Both the position numbers and the translations under genes were made by a program. Shown one piece after another: positions 22,371 to 30,435 of a stretch of DNA of 30,579 nucleotides (positions are counted from its first letter, which is position 1; the number at the start of each line of letters is the position of its first letter). The notes beneath the pieces were generated by a model, which saw only the letters and a program-made list of their open reading frames with translations, made no database searches and was not told the DNA's origin. The stretch is from assembly GCA_035352635.1 (NCBI GenBank), contig DAOPYA010000051.1, positions 1 to 30,579 on the forward strand, read 5' to 3'. This stretch comes from Rifleibacterium sp035352635. GTDB lineage: Bacteria > Muiribacteriota > Ozemobacteria > Ozemobacterales > Ozemobacteraceae.

Positions 22371-23711
22371 ATGAACGAATATATTGCCAGTTTAATCGGC
22401 GTGATTGTGCAGATCGGCATTTGTTATGCGTTGTCAACCAATCGCAAAAAAATTGACTGGAAACTGGTCGGCTGGGGCATTGGTCTTCAAGTTGTCTTCG
22501 CAGTATTAATTCTGAAAACCGTACCAGGCCAGCAGTTATTCGCGGTATTGAATGATGCCGTGGTCAAAATGCTCAGTTTTACTGAAGCCGGCGCCAGTTT
22601 TGTTTTTGGCAACCTGGTTAAATTTACGGTTCCGGTCAGTGCCGGAAACCCTGCGCATGCACCAGAACTGGCCAACCAACTTTCGGGCATGCAGTTAAAT
22701 GCCGCGACCGGTTCATTCTTCGCGTTCAACGTGCTACCGACTATCGTATTCTTTTCGGCCCTGATGGCGCTTCTTTATCATGTTGGCATCATGCAACGCC
22801 TTGTCTACTATGTTGCGTGGGTAATGCAGCGCACCATGAAGACCTCGGGTGCCGAATCGCTAAGTGCAGCCGCCAACATCTTCGTCGGGCAAACTGAAGC
22901 TCCACTGGTAATTAAGCCTTACGTCGATAAGATGACTAACTCTGAGCTGCATTGCATCATGACCGGCGGCATGGCTACCATCGCTGGTGGTGTCATGGCT
23001 GGTTACGTTGGCATGTTAAAAGATGCAATCCCCGGTATAGCGGGCCATCTGATAGCTGCTTCGGTTATGTCGGCGCCGGCTGCCCTGGTCTTCGCGAAGA
23101 TACTGGTTCCTGAAACCGAAGTTCCGGAAACGAGCGGAAAGCTTGAACTCAAAATTGAGTCTATCGATCAGAACGTCATCGATGCCGCCGCCCGGGGCTG
23201 TTCTGAAGGCATGGCGCTTGCTATCAATGTTGCCGCGATGCTGATCGGCTTTATTGCCCTGATTGCAATGGGCAACCACTTCTGGAGCATAATTGCCGGC
23301 TGGCTTGGCATGACGAGCTACAACACTCTTGAAGCCCTTCTTGGCCTTATCGCGACCCCGTTTGCCTGGATGCTTGGCGTTCCAACCCAGGATCTTGCTA
23401 TCGCCGGCGAACTGCTCGGCAAAAAAACCATTCTTAATGAATTCGTTGCCTACGCTGATCTGGCGAATTATCTGAATGGCAAAACCTTGATCAATGGTCA
23501 GATTGCCGAGATGACCATGCGCACCCGGGTCATTCTCAGTTATGCTCTCTGCGGCTTTTCGAATCTTGGTTCAATCGGGATTCAAATCGGTGGCATCGGT
23601 GGCATTGCGCCGTCAAGGCGTGGTGACCTTGCCAAGCTTGGCCTCAGAGCACTCTTAGCCGGAACCTTCGCCTCATTTCTGACTGGCAATATAGCCGGGA
23701 TGCTGATCTGA
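22371..23711 (+). CDS. Concentrative nucleoside transporter (CNT/NupC family)
   Basis: The 446-residue protein has about ten membrane segments and no signal peptide. Family signatures include NVLPTIVFFSALMALLYHVGIMQ at about 120-142 (given here in part), GAESLSAAANIFVGQTEAPLVI (about 160-181), TGGMATIAGGVMAGYVGM (about 200-217) and the C-terminal CGFSNLGSIGIQIGGIGGIA. CNT carriers take up nucleosides by sodium or proton symport; the FVGQTEAPL loop contributes to substrate and ion binding. Which nucleosides are carried cannot be read. GAGGAG and AAGGA lie just before the ATG. It forms a single-gene unit between terminators at 22257 and 23758. Confidence 0.93.
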   Translation: MNEYIASLIGVIVQIGICYALSTNRKKIDWKLVGWGIGLQVVFAVLILKTVPGQQLFAVLNDAVVKMLSFTEAGASFVFGNLVKFTVPVSAGNPAHAPELANQLSGMQLNAATGSFFAFNVLPTIVFFSALMALLYHVGIMQRLVYYVAWVMQRTMKTSGAESLSAAANIFVGQTEAPLVIKPYVDKMTNSELHCIMTGGMATIAGGVMAGYVGMLKDAIPGIAGHLIAASVMSAPAALVFAKILVPETEVPETSGKLELKIESIDQNVIDAAARGCSEGMALAINVAAMLIGFIALIAMGNHFWSIIAGWLGMTSYNTLEALLGLIATPFAWMLGVPTQDLAIAGELLGKKTILNEFVAYADLANYLNGKTLINGQIAEMTMRTRVILSYALCGFSNLGSIGIQIGGIGGIAPSRRGDLAKLGLRALLAGTFASFLTGNIAGMLI

Positions 23712-23757
23712 TCAAGTTTTCTTTCGAACACAGTTCTTGATCAAGCATGTGCAACCG

Positions 23758-23790
23758 GGCGCATCACCCAGAAGGTGATGCGCCTTTTTA
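23758..23790 (+). terminator. Intrinsic terminator after the nucleoside transporter
   Basis: GGCGCATCACC (23758-23768), loop CAGAA, GGTGATGCGCC (23774-23784) form a perfect 11-bp stem ending in TTTTTA. A second, weaker inverted repeat GATCAAG...CTTGATC lies just upstream (about 23710-23741). Confidence 0.93.
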
Positions 23791-23811
23791 TTCGCGTCAC
23801 CAGCCGGTCTG

Positions 23812-23820
23812 TGCTATGAT
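23812..23820 (+). promoter_or_regulatory. Extended -10 promoter for the NTPase-phosphatase-methyltransferase operon
   Basis: TGC immediately followed by TATGAT (23815-23820) gives an extended -10 placed 35 bp before the ATG at 23855. The -35 region is not convincing, which is common when TGn is present. Confidence 0.6.
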
Positions 23821-23854
23821 ACAGCCGTTAAAATTAAGCATTCAGGAGCAGCAG

Positions 23855-24940
23855 ATGAAAATCGGATTAGCCGGCCTGCCTATGTCAGGTAAAACCAGTG
23901 TTTTTAACATGGCCACCCGGGCGAAAGCGCAGACCCGTGATTACCTTGCCCAGACCGATGAAATCAATAATGGCATTATCAAGGTGCCAGATGAACGAAT
24001 AGATCATCTGGTAACCATTTTCAAACCCAAGAAAACCACCTATGCAACCGTCGAATTCACCGATATTCCGGGCATCAGCAATGCCGAAAGCAAGTCAGCC
24101 AGTAAAACTCTGGCCAACATCCGAAGCTGTGATGCAATCATGCTCGTTATCAGGCTGTTTGCCAGCGAAGAAATCCCCCACATTCACAACAAGATCGACC
24201 CGGTGGCTGACCTTGAAGAACTGTGCCTTGAATTCATATTCAGCGATCTGGAAATGGTCATCAACAAGATTGAACGCCTCAACAAAGAAATGAAAGCTGG
24301 CAAAAAACCAGAACTGATCAGGGAAATGGAGCTCATGGAAAGCCTGCAGAAGCTTCTGGAAAGCAATCGCTTTATCTCTGAGTTCACGATGACTGATGAA
24401 CAGGCACACAGCTTGCGCGGTTACCGATTTCTAACCCAGAAACCCCTTCTTCTGGTTGGCAATTGCTCTGACGATCAATTCAAATCAGAGGCAGACCCAG
24501 CTGTAAAGGCCTTTAAAGAAGCATGCAAGCAGCGAGGCTGGTCTCCAATGCTCATTTCAGCTGCCACCGAAATGGAAATTTCTGCTCTCTCACCCGAAGA
24601 AGAAGCGATCTTTCTTGAAGAATACGGCATCAAGGAATCGGGTCGCAACCGCCTGATCTCTGAAGCTTATCGTCTTCTCAACTACATCAGCTTTCTCACG
24701 GTCGGCGAAGACGAAGTGCGTGCCTGGCCCCTGCAACGCGGCACCAGCGCTCAGAAGGCCGCCGGCAAAATTCACTCAGATATCGAACGTGGTTTTATCA
24801 GGGCCGAAGTTGTCGCCTATAAGGATTTTCTCGCCAAAGGAACCATGGCAGGGGTCAAGGCTGCCGGGCTCGCCCGACTTGAAGGCAAAGAATACGTGGT
24901 CGAAGACGGCGACATTATCAATTTCCGTTTTAACGTCTGA
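23855..24940 (+). CDS. Divergent YchF/OLA1-like NTPase with TGS (DUF933) domain
   Basis: The 361-residue protein has the length and architecture of YchF: P-loop GLPMSGKT (7-14), G3 DIPG (70-73), a helical insertion with HIHNKIDPVADLEEL, and a C-terminal TGS/DUF933 domain (about 283-361: VRAWPLQRGTSAQKAAGKIH, then LEGKEYVVEDGDIINFRFNV). It departs from canonical YchF at functional sites. The glycine-rich switch II after DIAG (usually G-L-V-K-G-A-x-x-G-E-G-L-G) is replaced by ISNAESKSASKTL, and the nucleotide-specificity motif N-x-x-E reads N203-C-S-D. It probably still binds a nucleotide, but hydrolysis or specificity may differ, so it is likely a paralogue of the housekeeping YchF. AGGAG at 23844-23848 fixes ATG 23855 over an upstream in-frame opening. 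First gene of a three-gene operon (21 bp to the next). Confidence 0.85.
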   Translation: MKIGLAGLPMSGKTSVFNMATRAKAQTRDYLAQTDEINNGIIKVPDERIDHLVTIFKPKKTTYATVEFTDIPGISNAESKSASKTLANIRSCDAIMLVIRLFASEEIPHIHNKIDPVADLEELCLEFIFSDLEMVINKIERLNKEMKAGKKPELIREMELMESLQKLLESNRFISEFTMTDEQAHSLRGYRFLTQKPLLLVGNCSDDQFKSEADPAVKAFKEACKQRGWSPMLISAATEMEISALSPEEEAIFLEEYGIKESGRNRLISEAYRLLNYISFLTVGEDEVRAWPLQRGTSAQKAAGKIHSDIERGFIRAEVVAYKDFLAKGTMAGVKAAGLARLEGKEYVVEDGDIINFRFNV

Positions 24941-24961
24941 CATCAATGAAATGAGGCCCCG

Positions 24962-27619
24962 ATGAGCCTGCAACGGCGCCTGGCCAGAGGTATTCTCGCG
25001 GTTCTGGCCTTAATCCTTGTGTTCTTCGGGCTGACTTCGATGTCCTATTGGGATATCGAAGGCTTTGTTACCCAGATACTGCCGGTTAATATAACCATCG
25101 CTCAGACCTACGAAAACGTTGCGGCACGCTGGACCCAGCTCGGTGAAATAATGAATGAAAGCGCCAAAAACGATGCAGTTGGCAACGACGTCGATTACAG
25201 CGCCAGGATTCTCGAAATAGAAAAATTCATAACCCGCATCGAAGAAATAATCACAGATCGGGAACGCCTGGAGAACATCAGGCAAGTCAAGCTGCAGTTC
25301 GCCGATTTTAAAAAGCAACTGAATGCCTTTGACCTTCTGATTAAGAGTCGCAACCGCATCTTGCGGAAAAATGCCAGCCGACGATCAAAAGCCGCCGAGG
25401 GCCTACGGGCTGATGTGATTAACCTGCTCGAGCGCTTTAAAAGCATGATGGTCGATCTGAATACTACCTTAAAAAACCCTGACTTTCAGGCTTCTCTGGG
25501 CAATACCTCGTCGCTGATAGACAAAATTTCGAGAATTGAAAAAGATCTGGTCCTGGCAGAGACAGAAATTGCCCTGTATCTGAGCGTCAAAAAAGACAAG
25601 GATTCCACAAAGGGTTCGGGAAAATCTTCAGCAGAGCGGGTTGAAAGCCGTTTCCGCGCCATCATGTTTCTGCTCGACCGTTCGGTGCAGGAAAGTACTA
25701 CAACCCTTCACCGCCGCGTTCTGTCGCAAGTCGGCGACAAAGTTAAAGGCTTTTTTGATTCATTTCTTAAACTGCGCAATATTCTTGAAACTCCAGAAAG
25801 CGACCTTCTTGAAACTGAAGACCAGATCAGCCGCCTGCAGGCAAGCCTCAACACCCTTAAACAACAGGGTGTCACCGCTGCGACCAGCGAGGCAAGATTC
25901 TTCTGGAATCTGATTTCATCAGTCAGCGATCAGCTGATGGCACATGCGGGTCGCAATTACCGGCTGATTCAGGCCTTTCTTGCCATTGTAATGCTGACCG
26001 GCATATATTTGAGCATTTCGTTTCCGAGAAGGGTTGGTGGCCCCCTTAAGACACTCAGCAGCTTGATTTCGCAGTTCAGATTCGGCAATGACACGCTTCA
26101 GGTGCCGGCATCTGACATCTCTGAGATCGACACCCTCGGCAAAAATTTTCAGAAGATGGCAGAGAAGCTGAAATCGCAGGCCGAGGTTAATCATGTCTTT
26201 TTGAATTCAATCAGTGGCCTGGCCAAAATATACGTTGAAATGCACCAGACCGAAACCCGCCTCGACAGACCCTGGGCCAGGCGTGAAAGTGCCGTCGACA
26301 GCATTACCCAGTTGCTGATCGATCATTGCCCTGAAATCGACCTGGTTAAAACCATGGTAATTGAAAGCCGTTCAGAAACTGACGATGATAAGAAAAAGGG
26401 CGAGGCAGCCCGTTATTTTATCAGACTTGGAGATGCCAGATTCAGTGATGATTTTGTTCGCAGCCCTGAAATGAGACCATATCTTGAGTCGGTTGGCGTG
26501 AATCCAGATTTCCCGGAGAAAATCCCCCTTGGCGCAGGCCTGACGGGCTGGTATTACGAAAACAGCGATGAAATGAAGCTCGACGAAGATGACAGTTATT
26601 TTTATGATTCAAGATACCCCCCCCACCGAATCAGCATGAACCCGATTTTAACTTCACGGGAGCATGAGAAGGGTTTAAGCGGCAGTCTGATAACATTCAA
26701 TCTTGTGGTTCCGGGCAAAAATGACGACGAACAAAAAACCCGGGGCCTGCTGTTTGTCTACTTCATGGACCCGAAAATTAATCTGCCCGGGCAAAAAGTC
26801 TCTTTTATCAGAATCATCGCGCATCAGATCGCTTCGATCATAGAAACCGATTCGCTGCTTGAGGATCACGATGAAAAAAGAATCATGGACGATCAACTGA
26901 ACATGGCCAGAGAAATCCAGGAAAACCTTCTGCCGCAAAGCATCCCTGTAGTGCCCGGCCTTAAGATCAACAAAATTAACAAGCCTGCTGCCATGGTTGG
27001 TGGCGACTATTTCGATTTTTTTGACCTGGGCGGCAATCGTCTCGGTGTCGTCATTGCAGATGCTTCCGGCAAGAATGTTCCGGCGGCGATCATCATGACT
27101 GTTTTCAAGACCACACTTTCGACCATGGAACTTGGAAATATGACTGCAGGAGAAGTTCTCTCGCGAGCCAATCGCATCATCGCAAAAAATATTACCAATG
27201 ATCGTTTTATTACCGCGATGTACGTTATAATAGATGCGTCATCTGGCAATGTTGAACTGGCAAGCGCCGGGCACAACCCGGCTTTTGTGACCAGCGGCCG
27301 GGGTCATGATCTGATTTTGCGTGAAAAATCAATCAAGGGTCTCCCGCTGGGTATCCTCGAAGATTACCAGTATCAGAATATTAGCTTCTCACTCGCCAGA
27401 GGTGACTTGCTTTTGCTCTACACCGACGGGGTTACCGAGGCCAGAAATGTTGATGAACACGAATACGGAGAAACCCGATTGAAGAAATTTCTGACCAAGT
27501 TACGTGGCAAGAACCCCGCCGAAGACCTTCTCAAGGAAATTCAGGAGTTTTCGCGGCATGCGGAACAGCATGATGATATTACCGCGGTTACCGTAGAATA
27601 CGATGGGAGCGCCAGATGA
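24962..27619 (+). CDS. Membrane sensor with HAMP, GAF-like and SpoIIE/PP2C phosphatase domains
   Basis: The 885-residue protein has a first membrane helix (about 9-30), a long helical periplasmic sensor region (about 31-330), a second helix (about 333-352), a HAMP linker (about 353-408), a GAF-like region (about 410-640), a signalling helix (QLNMAREIQENLLPQ, about 645-660) and a PP2C-type SpoIIE/RsbU phosphatase (about 665-882). Metal-binding acidic residues are all present: D682 in VGGDYFDFF, D700 in IADASGKN, D822 in LLYTDG, D871 and D872 in QHDDIT. Such enzymes dephosphorylate STAS anti-anti-sigma proteins in response to a signal; the minus-strand STAS gene at 29905 is an obvious candidate substrate. 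GAGG precedes the ATG. The stop overlaps the methyltransferase start (ATGA). Confidence 0.93.
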   Translation: MSLQRRLARGILAVLALILVFFGLTSMSYWDIEGFVTQILPVNITIAQTYENVAARWTQLGEIMNESAKNDAVGNDVDYSARILEIEKFITRIEEIITDRERLENIRQVKLQFADFKKQLNAFDLLIKSRNRILRKNASRRSKAAEGLRADVINLLERFKSMMVDLNTTLKNPDFQASLGNTSSLIDKISRIEKDLVLAETEIALYLSVKKDKDSTKGSGKSSAERVESRFRAIMFLLDRSVQESTTTLHRRVLSQVGDKVKGFFDSFLKLRNILETPESDLLETEDQISRLQASLNTLKQQGVTAATSEARFFWNLISSVSDQLMAHAGRNYRLIQAFLAIVMLTGIYLSISFPRRVGGPLKTLSSLISQFRFGNDTLQVPASDISEIDTLGKNFQKMAEKLKSQAEVNHVFLNSISGLAKIYVEMHQTETRLDRPWARRESAVDSITQLLIDHCPEIDLVKTMVIESRSETDDDKKKGEAARYFIRLGDARFSDDFVRSPEMRPYLESVGVNPDFPEKIPLGAGLTGWYYENSDEMKLDEDDSYFYDSRYPPHRISMNPILTSREHEKGLSGSLITFNLVVPGKNDDEQKTRGLLFVYFMDPKINLPGQKVSFIRIIAHQIASIIETDSLLEDHDEKRIMDDQLNMAREIQENLLPQSIPVVPGLKINKINKPAAMVGGDYFDFFDLGGNRLGVVIADASGKNVPAAIIMTVFKTTLSTMELGNMTAGEVLSRANRIIAKNITNDRFITAMYVIIDASSGNVELASAGHNPAFVTSGRGHDLILREKSIKGLPLGILEDYQYQNISFSLARGDLLLLYTDGVTEARNVDEHEYGETRLKKFLTKLRGKNPAEDLLKEIQEFSRHAEQHDDITAVTVEYDGSAR

Positions 27620-28275
27620 ACAATCAGATTGAAACTCAGGCCCGCACCTACTGGGAAAAAACCTGGAACCGCTTTCTGAAGTATCACGGAATGATCGCTC
27701 CGTCAGCAAAACTGGTACAGCACCTTTTTAATCATGTACCCCGTCATGGCGTAATTCTTGATCTGGGCTGTGGCGAAGGTCGTAATAGCCTGTATTTAAG
27801 CCAGGTTGGCTTCAGCATCATCGGGGTTGACCTTTCTTTTAAGGCCAGCAGAGTGATGAAGAACAATTTTTTCGAAGAAGAACTTAAAGGTCTGGTGCTC
27901 ACTGCTGATGCAAGAAATCTGCCCATCGCCTCAGACAGCCTTGACGGCATTCTTGCGCACCATCTGTTTGACCATCTTGACCAGCACAGCTTCACGGAAG
28001 CTGTTGATGAAGCTTTCAGGGTTTTGAAGCCTGAAGGGGTCATGCTTCTGACCATGGACAGTTTTTCTGAAATGGCTGGCGACAATAATGCCATCGTTAC
28101 CGATGACGGTTCGATCATCTACGTCAAGGGCAGCAAAAAGGGTATGTTGGTAAGGCCTTACCGCGAAGATGAACTCGCTCATCTCGAAGATAAGGGCTGG
28201 CAATTCATCAAAAACGAGATAACCCCTCGACGCAGCAAAATAATGCTATTACGCAAATGTCGGGCGGTAAGCTGA
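27616..28275 (+). CDS. Class I SAM-dependent methyltransferase
   Basis: The 219-residue protein has the Rossmann methyltransferase fold: motif I ILDLGCGEGRN (47-57), acidic D72 at the end of beta2, TADARNLP (97-104, motif II) and a motif-III-like RVLKPEGVMLL (135-145). It belongs to the Methyltransf_11/25 type, with the substrate unknown. The ATG lies within the last codons of the phosphatase gene, so translation is coupled and a functional link is possible. It ends 42 bp from the convergent GGDEF gene. Only a short GCATT-AAA-AATGC hairpin (28295-28307) lies between, so no clear terminator is seen. Confidence 0.9.
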   Translation: MNNQIETQARTYWEKTWNRFLKYHGMIAPSAKLVQHLFNHVPRHGVILDLGCGEGRNSLYLSQVGFSIIGVDLSFKASRVMKNNFFEEELKGLVLTADARNLPIASDSLDGILAHHLFDHLDQHSFTEAVDEAFRVLKPEGVMLLTMDSFSEMAGDNNAIVTDDGSIIYVKGSKKGMLVRPYREDELAHLEDKGWQFIKNEITPRRSKIMLLRKCRAVS

Positions 28276-28317
28276 AGATACGCGATCTCAACCAGCATTA
28301 AAAATGCGGCAACGCGG

Positions 28318-29898
28318 TCAGTCGGCTTCTCTGCTTGTTTTTGCCGGAGCGGCGGTAACCTGGTTGCGGCCATGTTCTTTAGACCAGTACATTGATACGT
28401 CGGCAGCCTTGATAAGGGAATCCATGTCGTCAGCGCAATCAGGAAACACCGAAACACCGAAGCTGGCGGTGACTTTTAAAACAACCCCGCTGACTTCGAG
28501 ATAATCATTTTCTATAGAACGTCTGATGCGCTCTGCAACAGCAACAGCACCAGTCATCTCAGTTTCTGGCAGCACCAGGGCGAATTCTTCGCCGCCATAT
28601 CTGACGGGCAGGTCATGGGTGCGCACGGCCCGGCGAAGAATCGAAGCAACATGCTTCAACACTTCATCGCCAGTCTGGTGCCCGTAATTATCGTTCAACA
28701 ATTTAAAGTGATCGATATCAACCATTATCAGAGCAAGATTGCGTTTAAACCGTGCAGCACGTTTGATTTCATCAAGTAGACGCTGTTTAAAATAGCGGTG
28801 CAGATAAAGCTTGGTCATACCATCGGTAATCGCCTGTTCATAAAGCTGGGCGTTTTTAACGGCCGCACCGAGCTGAACGGCAAAAACCTTAATGAGCCTG
28901 ATATCACGATTGGTAAAGCCGCTGGCGCCTGAAGTCGCACAAAGGTGCAGCAGACCAAGAAACTCACCCTGATTAAGAATTGGCACCACGACAAAAGATT
29001 CGCCAAAAACTTTCTCATCGAGTCTTTTCAGTTCGGCTGGCAGACTCTTGCCTTTCTGATATTCGAAAGATTCTTTCTTTTCTTGAGCCTGTTGAAGAAT
29101 GTCTGAATCTTCGAGGGCAAGGTTTTCGGGTAATTTGCTGGCATCGCCGAGATGGCTCATCAGATTGAACTGCCGGTGCTCTTCTTCGTAGAGCCAGGTT
29201 GTACCCCTGTCGATTTCAGTAATTTCGGAAATGGCACTCATAGCCATGTCGAGAAGAGCCTGCAATTGCAGTTCTGATGAAATCATCTGCGAAGCCTGAT
29301 AGAGAATGCTCACTTCTTGAATCTTTTCGTCAAGTCGAACATTAGCTTCTCGGAGTTCAGAAAGCAGCAGGAAATTATTGATCGCCACCGAAATATTACG
29401 TGAAAGAGTCTTTAAAAAACTGACTTCTTTATCAGAAAGAGGTATTTCTTTGAGTTTATGACCGACAACCAGAAACCCGATCAGCTTTTCTCGAACCTTA
29501 AGAATGGAAATGCAATCGAGGTTGTCTTCTGCAAATGCCTCAAGAACACCGCGCAGATACTTAAAATCAGCTGCCCGGTAGGTAATGTCGTTTGAATCTG
29601 CTTCGAGGCCGGCTATCTCTTCATGTGGGAGGTCGTAGTCAAAGGTCTTGTGGACGAGTTTCCATGAGCAGCGCATCGAAACTTTTTTGTTATAATTATC
29701 GAAAAGGAAAATGCCGCCCTTGCGAACCCCGAGGGTACCAAGAAGCAGGTGCAGGAGCGATTTAAGCTGGGCATCAAAACTGCTGACCCGGCAAAGCTCG
29801 TCTCCGATGTCGCTGAGAGCCTCAAGAACATACTCATAGCGCAGCACCTGCTGCTGCATTTTTTGTTCTACCGAAGGCGTCTGTTCTGATTCAGACAT
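28318..29898 (-). CDS. GAF-GAF-GGDEF diguanylate cyclase
   Basis: The 526-residue soluble protein has an N-terminal coiled stretch, two GAF-like sensory domains (about 25-175 and 205-350) and a GGDEF domain (about 355-515). The active-site loop is GGEEF (435-439), with DIDHFKLLND-type metal residues (394-403). An RxxD product-inhibition site (R426-T-H-D429) lies exactly five residues before GGEEF. It should make c-di-GMP from two GTP and be feedback-inhibited. There is no membrane segment, so it senses a cytoplasmic signal or a partner. It starts 6 nt after the STAS gene stop on the same strand and is almost certainly co-transcribed. The Shine-Dalgarno is weak (AAGGGTT), which fits coupling. 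Confidence 0.94.
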   Translation of the reverse strand: MSESEQTPSVEQKMQQQVLRYEYVLEALSDIGDELCRVSSFDAQLKSLLHLLLGTLGVRKGGIFLFDNYNKKVSMRCSWKLVHKTFDYDLPHEEIAGLEADSNDITYRAADFKYLRGVLEAFAEDNLDCISILKVREKLIGFLVVGHKLKEIPLSDKEVSFLKTLSRNISVAINNFLLLSELREANVRLDEKIQEVSILYQASQMISSELQLQALLDMAMSAISEITEIDRGTTWLYEEEHRQFNLMSHLGDASKLPENLALEDSDILQQAQEKKESFEYQKGKSLPAELKRLDEKVFGESFVVVPILNQGEFLGLLHLCATSGASGFTNRDIRLIKVFAVQLGAAVKNAQLYEQAITDGMTKLYLHRYFKQRLLDEIKRAARFKRNLALIMVDIDHFKLLNDNYGHQTGDEVLKHVASILRRAVRTHDLPVRYGGEEFALVLPETEMTGAVAVAERIRRSIENDYLEVSGVVLKVTASFGVSVFPDCADDMDSLIKAADVSMYWSKEHGRNQVTAAPAKTSREAD

Positions 29899-29904
29899 GA
29901 AAGG

Positions 29905-30255
29905 TTAACCCTTATACTTAGTTACGGCTTCTTCCTCTTTGTCAAAGGGTTCTGCAAACTGCAACAAACCCATCATTTCAAAAGTTTTGCGGTTGGTGGG
30001 AGTCAGGTTGGTAAAAGCAAGAGCCCCACCTGATTCTTCGATCGCTTCGATAACACCAATAAGAATTGAAATGCCGATACTGTTAATCAGAGGCGACTGT
30101 TCAAGATTGATAACTATTTTATTGACCGACTTCTCAAGATGTTCAGAGCAGATCTCATCAACCTGTTCAGCACCAAGATCATTTAAATAACCCTTGGTTC
30201 TGATGACCAGCACCGGGCCGTCAACCTGATGCGTTAGAGAAAATTCTTCTGACAT
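29905..30255 (-). CDS. STAS-domain anti-anti-sigma factor (SpoIIAA/RsbV-like)
   Basis: The 116-residue protein is a single STAS domain. The phosphorylation loop reads L-I-N58-S59-I-G-I-S-I-L-I-G; the usual D-S-(S/T)-G is changed to N-S-I-G, but the phospho-acceptor serine S59 is kept. In the known scheme an RsbW-type kinase phosphorylates this serine and a SpoIIE-type phosphatase removes the phosphate; the unphosphorylated form frees a sigma factor or other partner. A candidate phosphatase is at 24962. No kinase lies in the window. GAGGAG is present upstream but about 14 nt from the ATG, so initiation may be weak or start elsewhere. First gene of a minus-strand operon with the diguanylate cyclase. 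Confidence 0.93.
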   Translation of the reverse strand: MSEEFSLTHQVDGPVLVIRTKGYLNDLGAEQVDEICSEHLEKSVNKIVINLEQSPLINSIGISILIGVIEAIEESGGALAFTNLTPTNRKTFEMMGLLQFAEPFDKEEEAVTKYKG

Positions 30256-30295
30256 AATCGTTTATTAAGCTCCTCGGAGACTTGAGCTCTCTCTC

Positions 30296-30317
30296 CTGAG
30301 TTATCGCTTGAACTCAG
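30296..30317 (-). promoter_or_regulatory. Hairpin in the STAS gene leader
   Basis: CTGAGTT (30296-30302) and AACTCAG (30311-30317) form a perfect 7-bp inverted repeat with an 8-nt loop in the 5' untranslated region of the minus-strand operon. A second, weaker GGAGA...TCTCC pairing lies between it and the start codon. There is no T-run in the minus direction, so an mRNA structure or operator is more likely than a terminator. Confidence 0.4.
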
Positions 30318-30338
30318 TGAAAGATACAACACGAAATT

Positions 30339-30367
30339 ACATTAACACAAATAATTCTGATTAACAA
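30339..30367 (-). promoter_or_regulatory. Possible promoter for the STAS-GGDEF operon
   Basis: Reading the minus strand, TTGTTA (30367-30362) is followed after exactly 17 bp by TAATGT (30344-30339). Transcription would begin near 30332 and leave a leader of about 75 nt containing the hairpin at 30296-30317. Confidence 0.5.
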
Positions 30368-30398
30368 CCTACAAAAAAAATCGATGTTCAAATGCCCC

Positions 30399-30426
30399 TT
30401 GATTTTTCTTAAGCCTTGCATATATT
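30399..30426 (+). promoter_or_regulatory. Promoter for the gene at the right edge
   Basis: TTGATT (30399-30404), 16 bp, TATATT (30421-30426). The start of transcription would be near 30432-30434, only a few bases before the ATG at 30436, so this transcript may be nearly leaderless or use the later ATG at 30472. Confidence 0.55.
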
Positions 30427-30435
30427 GCTTTCCGC

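Noticed and set aside
28276..28317. Bidirectional terminator between the methyltransferase and GGDEF genes
   Set aside because: Only a 5-bp GCATT/AATGC stem with a 3-nt loop is present, too weak to call.
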